A stretch of 64,000 bases of DNA, from the NCBI RefSeq assembly GCF_003385185.1, contig NZ_PQHZ01000006.1:62001-126000 (forward strand), in the 5' to 3' direction. The position numbers were made by a program, and so were the translations under genes. The notes under the pieces were generated by a model, which saw only the letters and a program-made list of their open reading frames with translations, was not told where the DNA came from and ran no database searches. This document shows, piece by piece, positions 41,278 through 50,211 of this stretch. Each line of letters begins with the position of its first letter. The stretch's first letter is position 1. Source of the DNA: Amycolatopsis palatopharyngis (GTDB lineage Bacteria; Actinomycetota; Actinomycetes; Mycobacteriales; Pseudonocardiaceae).

Positions 41278-41376
41278 TGCTGCTCGGGGCCGGGTGTGGC
41301 GTGTACGACCGGTTATGGCGGCAGGGGCCGGTCGCGAGGCATTCTGGGGTGATGGCAACGGCATGGACCAGCCACT

Positions 41377-41394
41377 TTGTGCCTGCGTTCACAA
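41377..41394. promoter_or_regulatory. Rex operator
   Basis: TTGTGCCTGCGTTCACAA matches TTGTGAANNNNTTCACAA at 12 of 14 defined positions, flanked by T and A that extend the symmetry. It overlaps the -35 box and spacer of the rex promoter. Confidence 0.85.
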
Positions 41395-41405
41395 ATAGCT
41401 ACCGT
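41377..41405 (+). promoter_or_regulatory. Promoter of rex-hemA-hemC
   Basis: TTGTGC at 41377, 17-bp spacer, TACCGT at 41400. The Rex site covers the -35, implying repression at low NADH/NAD ratio. The 5'UTR is about 120 bases. Confidence 0.7.
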
Positions 41406-41529
41406 ATTGCCATCGACCCGCGCGGACCGGATATCGAACACCCCTGCGTTCGCAAGGTCAAGAGTTGAGCTACGAAAGTATGTACGCCGATGGCGGGCCG
41501 GATGCGGCCCGCTGACGAGGAGAGCCAGC

Positions 41530-42426
41530 GTGGTGGCAGAGCGGGGCCGGCGAAACGGGGCCCAGGCCGCGCACAAGCGCGGCCGGGGAGCCGCCAGGGC
41601 CACTCCCGACGCCGACAACGCTCCGACCGCGGAGATGCCCGCGGTCGACGCGGGTAACGGCGCGACCGGAGAGGGCGAGGCCGTCAGGGCCAAGGCCATC
41701 CCGGAGGCAGCGGTCGCCCGCCTTGCCGTCTATCTACGGGTGCTGTCCGGCATGGCCGACCAGGGCGCGACGACCGTCTCCAGCGAGGAGCTCTCCGCCG
41801 TCGCCGGGGTGAACTCCGCGAAGCTGCGCAAGGACCTCTCGTACCTCGGCTCCTACGGAACGCGCGGCGTGGGTTACGACGTGACCGTGCTGGTCGGGCA
41901 GATCGAACGCACGCTGGGGCTGACCCGCAAGCACAAGGTCGCCGTGGTGGGAATCGGAAACCTGGGCCACGCGTTGGCCAACTACGGTGGCTTCCCCGGT
42001 CGCGGGTTCCCGGTCGAGGCGTTGTTCGACGTCGACCCCGATCTGGTCGGAGTGCCGGTCGGTGGCCTGCCGGTGTCGCATCTGGACGACATTCCCGCGG
42101 TGTGCACCGAGCGGCAGATCTCCATCGGAGTCATCGCGACCCCGCCGACGGCGGCGCAGTCGGTCTGTGACCGCCTGGTCGCGGGCGGGGTGCAGTGCAT
42201 TCTGAACTTCGCCCCTGTGGTTCTGCAGGTGCCCGAGCATGTGGAGGTGCGGAAGGTGGATCTGGCCGTTGAGCTGCAGATCCTGTCCTTCCACGTCGCC
42301 AGGCGCGCGGATATCGCGGAGGCGGCGGCGTCGGCAGCGGCAGCGACCAACGGAGCCTCGAGTGACTCGCGAGTACCGACGGCGAAGCTGGGCCTTGGCA
42401 ACGGATTTGTGAGGCAAGAGACATGA
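41530..42426 (+). CDS. rex: Redox-sensing transcriptional repressor Rex
   Basis: 298 residues. A ~55-residue Ala/Arg-rich N-terminal extension, winged helix (~58-130: [50 protein letters not shown]), and NAD(H)-binding Rossmann domain with [27 protein letters not shown] and IGVIATPP. The last ~40 residues are a low-complexity tail. GTG 41530 has GAGGAG seven bases upstream. It overlaps hemA (ATGA), and a Rex site lies in its promoter, so autoregulation and control of heme synthesis follow. Confidence 0.95.
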   Translation: MVAERGRRNGAQAAHKRGRGAARATPDADNAPTAEMPAVDAGNGATGEGEAVRAKAIPEAAVARLAVYLRVLSGMADQGATTVSSEELSAVAGVNSAKLRKDLSYLGSYGTRGVGYDVTVLVGQIERTLGLTRKHKVAVVGIGNLGHALANYGGFPGRGFPVEALFDVDPDLVGVPVGGLPVSHLDDIPAVCTERQISIGVIATPPTAAQSVCDRLVAGGVQCILNFAPVVLQVPEHVEVRKVDLAVELQILSFHVARRADIAEAAASAAAATNGASSDSRVPTAKLGLGNGFVRQET

Positions 42427-43814
42427 GTGTGCTGGCCATCGGGCTCTCGCATCGGACGGCGGACCTGACGCTGCTCGAGCGGGCGGCCGTATCCGCCGAC
42501 GAGCTCGGCAAGGTGCTGCATGAGCTGCAGAAGGCGCAGCACATCTCCGAGGTGATGCTGGTCTCGACCTGCAACCGCATCGAGGTCTACGCGATCGTGG
42601 AGACCTTCCACGGTGGCCTGGCCGATGTGGCGGACGTACTGGCCCGGCAGGCGGGCATGGAGCCCGCACAGCTCTACGACAACCTGTACGTGCACTACGC
42701 GGGCGCGGCGGTCGAGCACGTGTTCTCGGTCGCGTCCGGCCTGGACTCGATGGTCGTCGGCGAGACGCAGATTCTCGGCCAGGTCCGTGCTGCCTACGCC
42801 ACCGCGGGCGAGGCGGGAACCGTGGGCAGCGCGCTGCACGAGCTCGTCCAGACCACGCTGCGCGTCGGCAAGCGGGTGCACTCCGAAACCGGCCTGGACG
42901 CACTTGGTGCTTCGGTGGTCTCCGAGTCACTCGCGGCGGCCGGCGACCTGACCGGCCGTCACGCGCTGGTCATCGGAGCCGGCTCGATGGGTGCGCTCGC
43001 GGCCTCCCAGCTGCGCAAGGGTGGAATCGGTTCGGTCACCGTGGCCAACCGAACCGAGAGCAACGCGGTCAGGCTGGCCGCATCGGTCAGTGAGTCCGGG
43101 ATCCCGGCCACTTCCGTGCCGATGAGCGACCTCGCGGGCGCCGTCGCGCGGGCCGACGTCGTGGTCAGCTGCACCGGGGCGCAGCAGGCCGTGCTCACCA
43201 CAGAGCACGTGACCGAGCGTCCGGAGCGGCCACTGGTGATCTGCGACCTCGGGCTGCCGAGGGACGTCGACGCCGCCGTGGCAGGAGTGGCCGGCGTCGA
43301 GGTGGTGGACCTCGAGACGGTCCGCCGCCGGATGAACGAGGCAGGGGCGCATACCGAGAAGCAGATCGCGCGGGCCGCGGGGATCGTGCTGGACGAGGTG
43401 CGGGAGTACCTGGCCGGCCAGCGCAGCGCGGAGGTCACGCCGACCGTGACGGCTTTGCGCAAGCGTGCCGCCGAGGTGGTCGACGCCGAACTGCTGCGTC
43501 TGAACAACCGCCTGCCCGACCTCGACGGCGACGTTCGCGAGGAAGTGGGCCGCACCGTGCGCCGGGTGGTGGACAAACTGCTGCACGCACCGACCGTGCG
43601 GGTCAAGCAGCTGGCCGCCGAGACCGCGGGCACCGACTACGCCACCGCGCTGAGCGAACTGTTCGGGCTCGACCCGCAGGCGCCCGCCGCCGTGTCCAGT
43701 GTCGCGGCGACTGCCAAGCACGACCAGATCGACATCCACGGTGTCCGTAATGGACCGTCGCATGTGGACGACGGGCGGACGCGCGTTTCCGATGAGACTG
43801 ACGGTGAAAACTGA
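42423..43814 (+). CDS. hemA: Glutamyl-tRNA reductase
   Basis: 463 residues; reduces Glu-tRNA(Glu) to glutamate-1-semialdehyde, first committed step of C5 tetrapyrrole synthesis. N-terminal catalytic domain with [11 protein letters not shown] (catalytic Cys) and [21 protein letters not shown] split motifs ([16 protein letters not shown]), NADPH domain [15 protein letters not shown], and helical dimerisation domain to ~420. The last 40 residues are variable. Coupled to rex upstream and hemC downstream (TGATG). Confidence 0.97.
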   Translation: MSVLAIGLSHRTADLTLLERAAVSADELGKVLHELQKAQHISEVMLVSTCNRIEVYAIVETFHGGLADVADVLARQAGMEPAQLYDNLYVHYAGAAVEHVFSVASGLDSMVVGETQILGQVRAAYATAGEAGTVGSALHELVQTTLRVGKRVHSETGLDALGASVVSESLAAAGDLTGRHALVIGAGSMGALAASQLRKGGIGSVTVANRTESNAVRLAASVSESGIPATSVPMSDLAGAVARADVVVSCTGAQQAVLTTEHVTERPERPLVICDLGLPRDVDAAVAGVAGVEVVDLETVRRRMNEAGAHTEKQIARAAGIVLDEVREYLAGQRSAEVTPTVTALRKRAAEVVDAELLRLNNRLPDLDGDVREEVGRTVRRVVDKLLHAPTVRVKQLAAETAGTDYATALSELFGLDPQAPAAVSSVAATAKHDQIDIHGVRNGPSHVDDGRTRVSDETDGEN

Positions 43815-44785
43815 TGACACGGACCATCCGGATCGGCACCAGGGGCAGCAAGCTCGCCCTCGCCCAGACCGGCACCATCGCCAAGATGCTCGAGGATGCC
43901 GGGCAGCCGGTCGAGATCGTCAGGGTGTCCACGCCGGGGGACCGGTCGAGCGCCCCGATCGCCGAGATCGGTGTCGGCGTGTTCACCTCCGCGCTGCGTG
44001 AGGCACTGCTGGAGAAGCGGATCGACGTCGCGGTGCACTCCTACAAGGACCTGCCGACGGCACCGGAGAGCGGCATCGTGCTGGCCGCCGTCCCGCCCCG
44101 CGCCGACCCGAGGGATGCCCTGATCGCCCGCGACGGACTGACACTCGGGGAACTGCCTCCCGGTTCGGTCGTGGGAACCGGATCGCCACGCCGGATCGCG
44201 CAGCTGCGCGCGCTCGGTCTCGGCCTCGAGGTCACCCCGATTCGCGGAAACATCGATACCCGGATCGGCAAGGTCACCAGCGGCGAACTCGACGCGGTCG
44301 TGCTCGCCAGGGCCGGCCTGTCCAGGGTGGACCGGTTGCACGACATCACCGAGACGCTGGACCCGATCCAGATGCTGCCCGCGCCGGCCCAGGGTGCGCT
44401 GGCGGTGGAGACACGTGTCGATGAGGTGGACATAGAACATCTTCTTCAATCCATTGTGGATGACGAAGTGACGAGGGTCGCCGTGACCGCGGAGCGCGCC
44501 ATGCTGGCCGCGCTCGAAGCCGGTTGCAGCGCACCAGTCGGCGCACTGGCCGATGTGGTGGAGGACCTCGACGAGAACGGTTCCGTTGTGGAGCGAATCT
44601 CGTTGCGTGGGGTCGCCGCCGCTGGGCTCGACGGGATCGGGGCGGGCTCCAGCCCGGTGGAGATCCTGCGTGCATCGGCCGTCGCCGAAAAGAGCGAGGC
44701 AGAGCAGCTCGGCCGGGATCTGGCCGCGGAGCTGCTTGACCTCGGAGCCGGAATGCTGTCCGGTCCGGGGCACAACTCGCGCTGA
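43814..44785 (+). CDS. hemC: Porphobilinogen deaminase (hydroxymethylbilane synthase)
   Basis: 323 residues; polymerises four porphobilinogens. [13 protein letters not shown] start, [38 protein letters not shown], and the dipyrromethane cofactor Cys in [13 protein letters not shown] overlaps the hemA stop by one base. Confidence 0.97.
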   Translation: MTRTIRIGTRGSKLALAQTGTIAKMLEDAGQPVEIVRVSTPGDRSSAPIAEIGVGVFTSALREALLEKRIDVAVHSYKDLPTAPESGIVLAAVPPRADPRDALIARDGLTLGELPPGSVVGTGSPRRIAQLRALGLGLEVTPIRGNIDTRIGKVTSGELDAVVLARAGLSRVDRLHDITETLDPIQMLPAPAQGALAVETRVDEVDIEHLLQSIVDDEVTRVAVTAERAMLAALEAGCSAPVGALADVVEDLDENGSVVERISLRGVAAAGLDGIGAGSSPVEILRASAVAEKSEAEQLGRDLAAELLDLGAGMLSGPGHNSR

Positions 44786-44900
44786 GAAGGGTTGGTGCGA
44801 GGCGTGAGGTCCGCGCGCATCCGCCAACAGTGACGAACACGCCCAGTAGAGATACGGCCGCACGTGATCGCCATGGCCGCTGATGAGGAGAAATACAAAC

Positions 44901-46433
44901 ATGACCCGCGCACGAAAGACCACGGGGCGAGTCGCCTTCGTGGGCTCGGGCCCCGGGGACGCCGGACTGCTTACTGTCCGCGCCCAGGAGTTGCTGGCCA
45001 AGGCCGACCTGGTGGTGACCGATCCGGACGTGCCGTCCGGAGTGCTGACGTTCGCAGGTCCGGAAGCCGAGGTGCGTCCCGCCGTCGGTGAACCGGGCGA
45101 CGTCGCCAAGGACCTTGCCGCCGAGGCCAAGGCAGGCAGGCTGGTGCTGCGGCTGATCGCGGGCGACCCGCTGACCCAGCCCGCGGTGGTGGCCGAGGTG
45201 CAGGCCGTGTCCAAGACCAGCGCCGTCTTCGACGTGGTGCCCGGAGTGTCGCCAGGCGCGGCGGTTCCCGCCTACGCGGGTGTCGCACTCGGTGGCACGC
45301 ACACCGAGGTGGACGTTCGGTCCGAAGTGGACTGGGGCGCGCTCGCGGCGACACCTGGCCCGTTGGTGCTGCACGCGACGTCCAGCCACCTCGCCGAGGC
45401 GGCGTCCGCGCTGGTGGAGAAGGGTGTTCCCGCCCAGACCGCGGTCGCGGTCACGTCCAACGGCACGATCAACACCCAGCGCACGGTCGACAGCACGCTG
45501 GCTTCGCTGTCCGCCGACGCGGGCGAGCTCGTCGGGCCGCTGGTCGTCACCATCGGCCAGGAGGCGGGCAACCGCTCGAAGCTCTCCTGGTGGGAGTCGC
45601 GCGCACTGTACGGCTGGAAGGTGCTCGTTCCGCGCACCAAGGAGCAGGCGGGCGACATGGCCGACCGGCTGCGTAGCCACGGCGCCACCTCGCACGAGGT
45701 GCCGACGATCTCCGTCGAGCCGCCGCGCAGCCCTGCGCAGATGGAGCGCTCGGTGAAGGGGCTCGTCGACGGCCGCTACCAGTGGATCGTCTTCACCTCC
45801 ACCAACGCGGTGCGCGCGGTGTGGGAGAAGTTCGAGGAGTTCGGCCTGGACGCGCGCGCGTTCTCCGGTGTGAAGATCGCCTGCGTCGGCGAGGCCACCG
45901 CTGAGAAGGTGCGTTCCTTCGGCATCATCCCGGAGCTCGTGCCCTCCGGTGAGCAGTCCAGCGAGGGCCTGCTCGAGGAGTTCCCGCCCTACGACGACGT
46001 GCTCGACCCGGTGGACCGGGTGCTGCTGCCCCGCGCCGACATCGCCACGGAGACCCTCTCCGCGGGCCTGCGCGACCGGGGCTGGGAGATCGACGACGTG
46101 ACGGCGTACCGCACGGTGCGTGCCGCGCCGCCACCCGCCGAGACCCGCGAGATGATCAAGACTGGCGGGTTCGACGCGGTGTGCTTCACCTCGTCGTCCA
46201 CGGTCCGCAACCTCGTGGGTATCGCCGGAAAGCCGCACACCCGGACGCTCGTAGCCTGCATCGGCCCGAAGACGGCCGAGACGGCGACGGAGTTCGGCCT
46301 GCGGGTCGACGTCCAGCCGGAGACGCCGAACGTCATCGCACTGGTCGACGCGCTCGCCGAGCACGCTGCCCGCCTGCGGGCCGAGGGCGCACTGCCCCCG
46401 CCGCGCAAGGCCAAGCGCGCCCGCCGTTCCTGA
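44901..46433 (+). CDS. hemD: Fused uroporphyrinogen-III C-methyltransferase/uroporphyrinogen-III synthase
   Basis: 510 residues. N-terminal SUMT-type domain (~10-235): VGSGPGDAGLLTVRA and SNGTINTQRTV are well kept, but the GDP segment reads RLIAGDPLTQPAVVAE without the usual GRGGEE, so methylation may be weak or lost. C-terminal HemD domain (~250-490): VLVPRTKEQAGDMADRL, FTSTNAVRAVWEKF, VGEATAEKVRSFG, LPRADIATETL, FTSSSTVRNLVG, IGPKTAETATEFG. It cyclises hydroxymethylbilane to uroporphyrinogen III. ATG 44901 has GAGGAG upstream; 115 bases separate it from hemC. Confidence 0.92.
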   Translation: MTRARKTTGRVAFVGSGPGDAGLLTVRAQELLAKADLVVTDPDVPSGVLTFAGPEAEVRPAVGEPGDVAKDLAAEAKAGRLVLRLIAGDPLTQPAVVAEVQAVSKTSAVFDVVPGVSPGAAVPAYAGVALGGTHTEVDVRSEVDWGALAATPGPLVLHATSSHLAEAASALVEKGVPAQTAVAVTSNGTINTQRTVDSTLASLSADAGELVGPLVVTIGQEAGNRSKLSWWESRALYGWKVLVPRTKEQAGDMADRLRSHGATSHEVPTISVEPPRSPAQMERSVKGLVDGRYQWIVFTSTNAVRAVWEKFEEFGLDARAFSGVKIACVGEATAEKVRSFGIIPELVPSGEQSSEGLLEEFPPYDDVLDPVDRVLLPRADIATETLSAGLRDRGWEIDDVTAYRTVRAAPPPAETREMIKTGGFDAVCFTSSSTVRNLVGIAGKPHTRTLVACIGPKTAETATEFGLRVDVQPETPNVIALVDALAEHAARLRAEGALPPPRKAKRARRS

Positions 46434-46444
46434 TCCACGGCATC

Positions 46445-46500
46445 AAGGGCCACCGTGGCCACCGGCGAGGCACCCCCTCCCAGTGACCACGGTGGCCCTT
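46445..46500 (+). terminator. Hairpin after hemD
   Basis: AAGGGCCACCGTGG and its perfect complement at 46487-46500, 14-bp stem with a 28-base loop. Confidence 0.65.
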
Positions 46501-46517
46501 CCCACGTCCCCGCCCAT

Positions 46518-46626
46518 CGCCAATGCGGCGTTTGGGACGTTGGAGTTCCCCAATGCCACATTGGGGACGTTAGATGTCCCGAATGCCACATTGGGGAACT
46601 CCAAGTTCCCGAATGCCACATTGGGG
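46518..46626. repeat. CCCCAATG-type palindrome array, cluster C (4 units)
   Basis: Units start at 46518 (degenerate, CGCCAATGCGGCGTTTGGG), 46548, 46578 and 46608, exact 30-bp period, between hemD and hemB. The array ends 28 bases before the hemB -10 box. Confidence 0.9.
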
Positions 46627-46653
46627 GCATCACCGCCTCCGCGGCCGCCGGAG

Positions 46654-46659
46654 TACCGT
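46654..46659 (+). promoter_or_regulatory. -10 box of leaderless hemB
   Basis: TACCGT seven bases before GTG 46667. Confidence 0.5.
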
Positions 46660-46666
46660 CGCTGAC

Positions 46667-47641
46667 GTGTTTCCCGAGCATCGCCCGCGGCGTCTGCGGG
46701 TCACCCCAGCCATGCGGCGCCTGGTCAGCGAGACAACCCTCCGGCCGCGCCAGCTGATTCTGCCCATGTTCGTCGCAGAGGGCGCCGATTCGCCCCGGCC
46801 CATCTCCAGCATGCCGGGCGTCGTGCAGCACACCCGTGACTCGCTGCGTAAGGCCGCCGTTGAGGCGGTCGAAGCAGGCGTCGGCGGTTTGATGATCTTC
46901 GGCGTCCCCAGCACGCGCGACGCCACCGGTTCGGGGGGCTTCGACGAGCACGGCATCCTCAATGTCGCTCTGCGCGACCTGCGTGCCGAACTCGGCGACA
47001 GCACGGTGCTGATGGCCGACACCTGCCTGGACGAGTTCACCGACCACGGGCACTGCGGTGTGCTGGACGCACAGGGCCGAGTGGACAACGACGCCACCCT
47101 GCAGCGCTACGCCGAGATGGCGCTCGCGCAGGCCGAAGCGGGCGCGCACCTGCTAGGGCCGAGCGGCATGATGGACGGGCAGGTCGGCGTGATCCGCCGG
47201 GCGCTGGACGACGGCGGCTTCGTCGACACCGGCATCTTCGCCTACTCCGCCAAGTACGCCAGTGCGTTCTACGGCCCCTTCCGCGAGGCAGTGGACTCCC
47301 AGCTCAAGGGCGACCGCAAGACCTACCAGCAGGACCCGGGCAATGCCCGGGAAGCGCTGCGGGAGATCGAACTGGATGTCGCCGAGGGTGCGGACATGGT
47401 GATGGTCAAGCCCGCGCTGGCCTACCTGGACGTCGTGCGGGCTGCCGCCGAGGCGTCCCCGGTTCCGGTCGGCGCCTACAACATCTCCGGCGAGTACGCG
47501 ATGGTCGAGGCGGCCGCCGAGAAGGGCTGGCTGGATCGGGAACGCACGGTCCTGGAAATGCTCACGTCGATGCGCAGGGCCGGAGCGGACATGATCCTCA
47601 CCTACTGGGCCGCCGAAGCCGCCACCTGGCTCGCCGACTGA
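46667..47641 (+). CDS. hemB: Delta-aminolevulinic acid dehydratase (porphobilinogen synthase)
   Basis: 324 residues; condenses two 5-aminolevulinates. [16 protein letters not shown] metal-binding region, catalytic lysines in [14 protein letters not shown] and [12 protein letters not shown], and [15 protein letters not shown] 46667 is chosen from the -10 position; an upstream in-frame extension from 46574 translates the palindrome array and is not real. Separate promoter from rex-hemAC, with no Rex site seen. Confidence 0.96.
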   Translation: MFPEHRPRRLRVTPAMRRLVSETTLRPRQLILPMFVAEGADSPRPISSMPGVVQHTRDSLRKAAVEAVEAGVGGLMIFGVPSTRDATGSGGFDEHGILNVALRDLRAELGDSTVLMADTCLDEFTDHGHCGVLDAQGRVDNDATLQRYAEMALAQAEAGAHLLGPSGMMDGQVGVIRRALDDGGFVDTGIFAYSAKYASAFYGPFREAVDSQLKGDRKTYQQDPGNAREALREIELDVAEGADMVMVKPALAYLDVVRAAAEASPVPVGAYNISGEYAMVEAAAEKGWLDRERTVLEMLTSMRRAGADMILTYWAAEAATWLAD

Positions 47642-47675
47642 CGCCGGTCACCCCCCAGCCCTCCCGCACCAGCTA

Positions 47676-47806
47676 GGAGTGTCTGCAAGTACGCCCAAGC
47701 AAGATCAACTCCGTCGCTAACTACCACCAAGTGAGATCGAGCCGAGTCAGCTTGGGTGTAGAAAACAGCGAAATGGATCTTGCTTGGGCGTACTTGCAGA
47801 CGCGCC
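47676..47806. repeat. 131-bp element with 31-bp inverted ends
   Basis: Left end GGAGTGTCTGCAAGTACGCC..., right end the near-perfect complement (two or three differences in 31). Same family as 2481-2601, but its interior is different and pairs only weakly. Lies between hemB and a membrane-protein gene. Confidence 0.85.
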
Positions 47807-47873
47807 AACTACGGGGGTGGGGACGGCCGTCAATCGCGGGTCGGTCGACGGCGTTACCCCGGCTCCTCGCCGG

Positions 47874-47879
47874 TAGGGT
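47874..47879 (+). promoter_or_regulatory. -10 box of leaderless membrane-protein operon
   Basis: TAGGGT seven bases before GTG 47887. Confidence 0.5.
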
Positions 47880-47886
47880 GCTCTGC

Positions 47887-48411
47887 GTGACTACTCCGGA
47901 CGAATCGGACGACCAGCGGCGGGCCGACGGTCTGCCGCCCGCGCCTCGGATGCCCGGGGACGCACCGAGGGTGGTGGATCCGCCCAAGCTGGTGAACGTC
48001 TCCTTCGGCCTGTGGATCGCGTCGGGTGTAGCCATGGTCCTCGGATACGTCGTGACGCTCGTCAACAAGGACGAGATCGTCGCCCAGCTGCTGGAGATCT
48101 CCGGCAACAACGAAATCAGCGAGGAGCAGCTCGCCTCCGGCACCACCAGTTTCCTCTGGGCCGCGCTGGTCGGAGCGATCGCCTTCGCCGTGATGTTCGC
48201 GCTGTTCGCCTACAAGGCGCGCGAGGGCACGCGCTCGGCTCGCACCGTGCTCACGGTGCTCGCGGTGATCACGATGCTCTTCCAGTTGCTGTTGTTCGGT
48301 CATCGCCTGTTCGGCAGCCTCTCCGCGCTGCTCGCGGCCATCGCCGTCGTGCTGCTCTACCTGCCGAGCGTCACCGGCTACTTCCCGAAGATCCCGAAGT
48401 CACTGTCATGA
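47887..48411 (+). CDS. Four-helix membrane protein of unknown function (Rv0513-like position)
   Basis: 174 residues. A ~35-residue Pro/Asp-rich cytoplasmic N-terminus (PPKLVNVSFGLW), then membrane helices ~40-62, ~90-112, ~122-142 and ~144-162. NKDEIVAQLLEISGNNEISEEQL forms an exposed loop. No family recognised with certainty. First gene of a three-gene run; overlaps the next by four bases (ATGA). Confidence 0.75.
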   Translation: MTTPDESDDQRRADGLPPAPRMPGDAPRVVDPPKLVNVSFGLWIASGVAMVLGYVVTLVNKDEIVAQLLEISGNNEISEEQLASGTTSFLWAALVGAIAFAVMFALFAYKAREGTRSARTVLTVLAVITMLFQLLLFGHRLFGSLSALLAAIAVVLLYLPSVTGYFPKIPKSLS

Positions 48412-48854
48412 CCACGGCAGGCGAGGAGCCGGTGCTCTACCGCGAGCCGGGCTCCGGTCTGGCTCCGCTGTTGTGGGGACCGATTTTCGCGCTCGTCGGA
48501 TTCCTGTCCGAGGTGGTGCTCGGCGGCCCGACCCACCCGGTGCCCTGGACGCTGATCGGCCTCGCCCTGCTTGCCATGACCGCCCTGTGGGTCTACGCGC
48601 GGCGCCGGTTCCTCGCGGTGCGGCTGACCCCGTCGACCCTCTGGCAGGGACGGGAACCGCTGCCGGTGCGGCGCATCGTCGAGGTGGACGACGTCGGCGC
48701 GCCGGTCGGTGCCACCGTGCTCGGTGGTGGCTGGACGGTCCCCCGCAAGTACGACGAGCTTCCGCTCCGGCTCGACGACGACTCCGTCGTGGTGGCGTGG
48801 GCCAAGGACGTCGAGGCACTACGCGCTGCCCTGCACGAGACCCGGCGCACATGA
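48408..48854 (+). CDS. Membrane protein, possibly DUF3093/PH-like
   Basis: 148 residues: N-terminal LYREPGSGLAPLLW, two membrane helices (~18-38 and ~48-66), then a soluble beta-rich domain (AVRLTPSTLWQGREPLPVRRIVEVDD, seen as VRLTPSTLWQG and PVRRIVEVDD) like bacterial PH or DUF3093 proteins. Function unknown. Coupled to the previous gene. Confidence 0.65.
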   Translation: MTTAGEEPVLYREPGSGLAPLLWGPIFALVGFLSEVVLGGPTHPVPWTLIGLALLAMTALWVYARRRFLAVRLTPSTLWQGREPLPVRRIVEVDDVGAPVGATVLGGGWTVPRKYDELPLRLDDDSVVVAWAKDVEALRAALHETRRT

Positions 48855-48858
48855 GATC

Positions 48859-49233
48859 ATGCACGGCATGACCGAGGTCGCCGCCGGACCGGCCGGCTCC
48901 CCAGCGTGGCCGGCGGAACCGCCACCGCCCAGCGAGCGGCTACACCAGCCGTGGCGCGCGTTCGTCGCGCTGTTCGAGTTGGGCCTGGCCGGCCTTTCGT
49001 TCTGGTTCGCCACGCTGTGCTGGTCGAACGTCGTCGTCCCGGTGGTCCTGCGCCTCGGCGACGGCACCGAGCTGACCTCCACCAGGTACGAGGGCGACTG
49101 GGTGGCGGGTGCGATCGCCCTGGGCGCGCTGGCCTGCCTGCTGGTGGTGGACGCCGTGCGCCAGCTGCTGCTCGCCGTGCGCGCACGCCGCAGGCCGAGC
49201 AAAAAGCACCGCAAGGACGCCACCACCGGTTGA
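48859..49233 (+). CDS. Two-helix membrane protein of unknown function
   Basis: 124 residues (121 from the alternative ATG 48868). Pro-rich start, membrane helices at ~37-60 (FVALFELGLAGLSFWFATLCW) and ~88-112 (VAGAIALGALACLLVVDAVRQLLLAV), and a basic tail RRRPSKKHRK. No family recognised. Five bases after the previous stop. Confidence 0.7.
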   Translation: MHGMTEVAAGPAGSPAWPAEPPPPSERLHQPWRAFVALFELGLAGLSFWFATLCWSNVVVPVVLRLGDGTELTSTRYEGDWVAGAIALGALACLLVVDAVRQLLLAVRARRRPSKKHRKDATTG

Positions 49234-49263
49234 CAGTGGTGGCGAATCCGGCGCGGGAGTCCC

Positions 49264-49284
49264 TTGACTCTGACACCGTGTGAG
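49264..49284 (+). promoter_or_regulatory. MerR-type promoter/operator
   Basis: TTGACT -35 (49264) followed by an imperfect dyad CTCTGACACCGTGTGAG (49268-49284), the usual MerR/BmrR layout with operator in the spacer before the MerR gene. Confidence 0.6.
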
Positions 49285-49304
49285 GCCGTCCACTCGGAGG
49301 CGTC

Positions 49305-50129
49305 ATGTTCACCATCGGAGATTTCGCCAGGCACGGCGGGGTTTCGGTCCGGATGCTGCGGCACTACGACGCGATCGGCCTGCTCCGCCCTGCCAGAGTC
49401 GACCAGTACAGCGGCTACCGCTACTACGGGGCAGCTCAGCTGACGCGGCTGAACCGCATCGTCGCGCTCAAGGGTCTCGGCTTCACCCTCGAGCAGGTGC
49501 GGGACATGCTCGACGAGCAGTTCAGCGTCGAGCGACTACGCGGGATGCTCACGTTGCGCCGGGCAGAGCTCGAAGCGGCACTGGCCGCCGACACGGCGCG
49601 ACTGAACCAGGTCGAGGCGAGGCTCCGAACGATCGAGAGCGAGGGCAGCATGATCGCCGCCGACGTCCTACTCAAAAGCATCCCGGCCGCCACGGTGGCC
49701 GAACTGACCGGCATCGCCGCCGACTTCCGGCCCGAGGACATCGCGCCGGTCGTCCAGCCGCTGTGCGCGGAGTTGTTTCGGCGGCTGGAAGGCACGACGA
49801 TCACTCCAACCGGGCCACTGACCTGCTATTACGAGAGGACGTCCGACGCGGAGGGCAAGGTCGTCGTGCACGCGGCGATCCCGGTGACCGGTGCGGTCGA
49901 TGACCCCAACGGCCTGACGATCACGACCCTGCCTGCAGCCGACAAGGCGGCCGTCCTCGTGCACCGGGGGTCGATGGACGACTGCATGCCGAGCTGGCAG
50001 GCGATGGCCCGCTGGATCGAGGACAACGGGTACCGGTCGACCGGCTTTCCACGCGAGGTCTACCTGGGGTGTCCCGCCGATCCGGACGAGTGGGTCACGG
50101 AGCTGCAGGAGCCGGTCACGCCGGTGTGA
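49305..50129 (+). CDS. MerR-family regulator with GyrI-like effector domain (BmrR/TipAL type)
   Basis: 274 residues. N-terminal MerR HTH (~1-70: FTIGDFARHGGVSVRMLRHYDAIGLL, SGYRYYGAAQLTRLNRI), a coiled-coil dimer helix (~75-115), and a GyrI-like small-molecule domain (~120-272) with TCYYERTS, VHRGSMDDCMPSWQAMARWIEDNGY and VYLGCPADPDEWVTELQEPV, containing the Glu residues expected in a cationic-ligand pocket. Likely a multidrug-sensing activator; no efflux gene is adjacent, so it may act elsewhere. Hairpin follows. Confidence 0.88.
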   Translation: MFTIGDFARHGGVSVRMLRHYDAIGLLRPARVDQYSGYRYYGAAQLTRLNRIVALKGLGFTLEQVRDMLDEQFSVERLRGMLTLRRAELEAALAADTARLNQVEARLRTIESEGSMIAADVLLKSIPAATVAELTGIAADFRPEDIAPVVQPLCAELFRRLEGTTITPTGPLTCYYERTSDAEGKVVVHAAIPVTGAVDDPNGLTITTLPAADKAAVLVHRGSMDDCMPSWQAMARWIEDNGYRSTGFPREVYLGCPADPDEWVTELQEPVTPV

Positions 50130-50143
50130 CCGGCGGCTCGTTT

Positions 50144-50178
50144 GCCCGGCAGCCCAGCTCCCGTGACGGCTGCCGGGC
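50144..50178 (+). terminator. Terminator hairpin after MerR gene
   Basis: GCCCGGCAGCC, 13-base loop, GGCTGCCGGGC; perfect 11-bp stem. Confidence 0.65.
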
Positions 50179-50211
50179 GGAGCTCCGCCGCGATTTGCGA
50201 GACTGGGTGTC

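Noticed and set aside
46574-46666. N-terminal extension of HemB
   Set aside because: It translates the 30-bp-period palindromes; TACCGT sits seven bases before GTG 46667.
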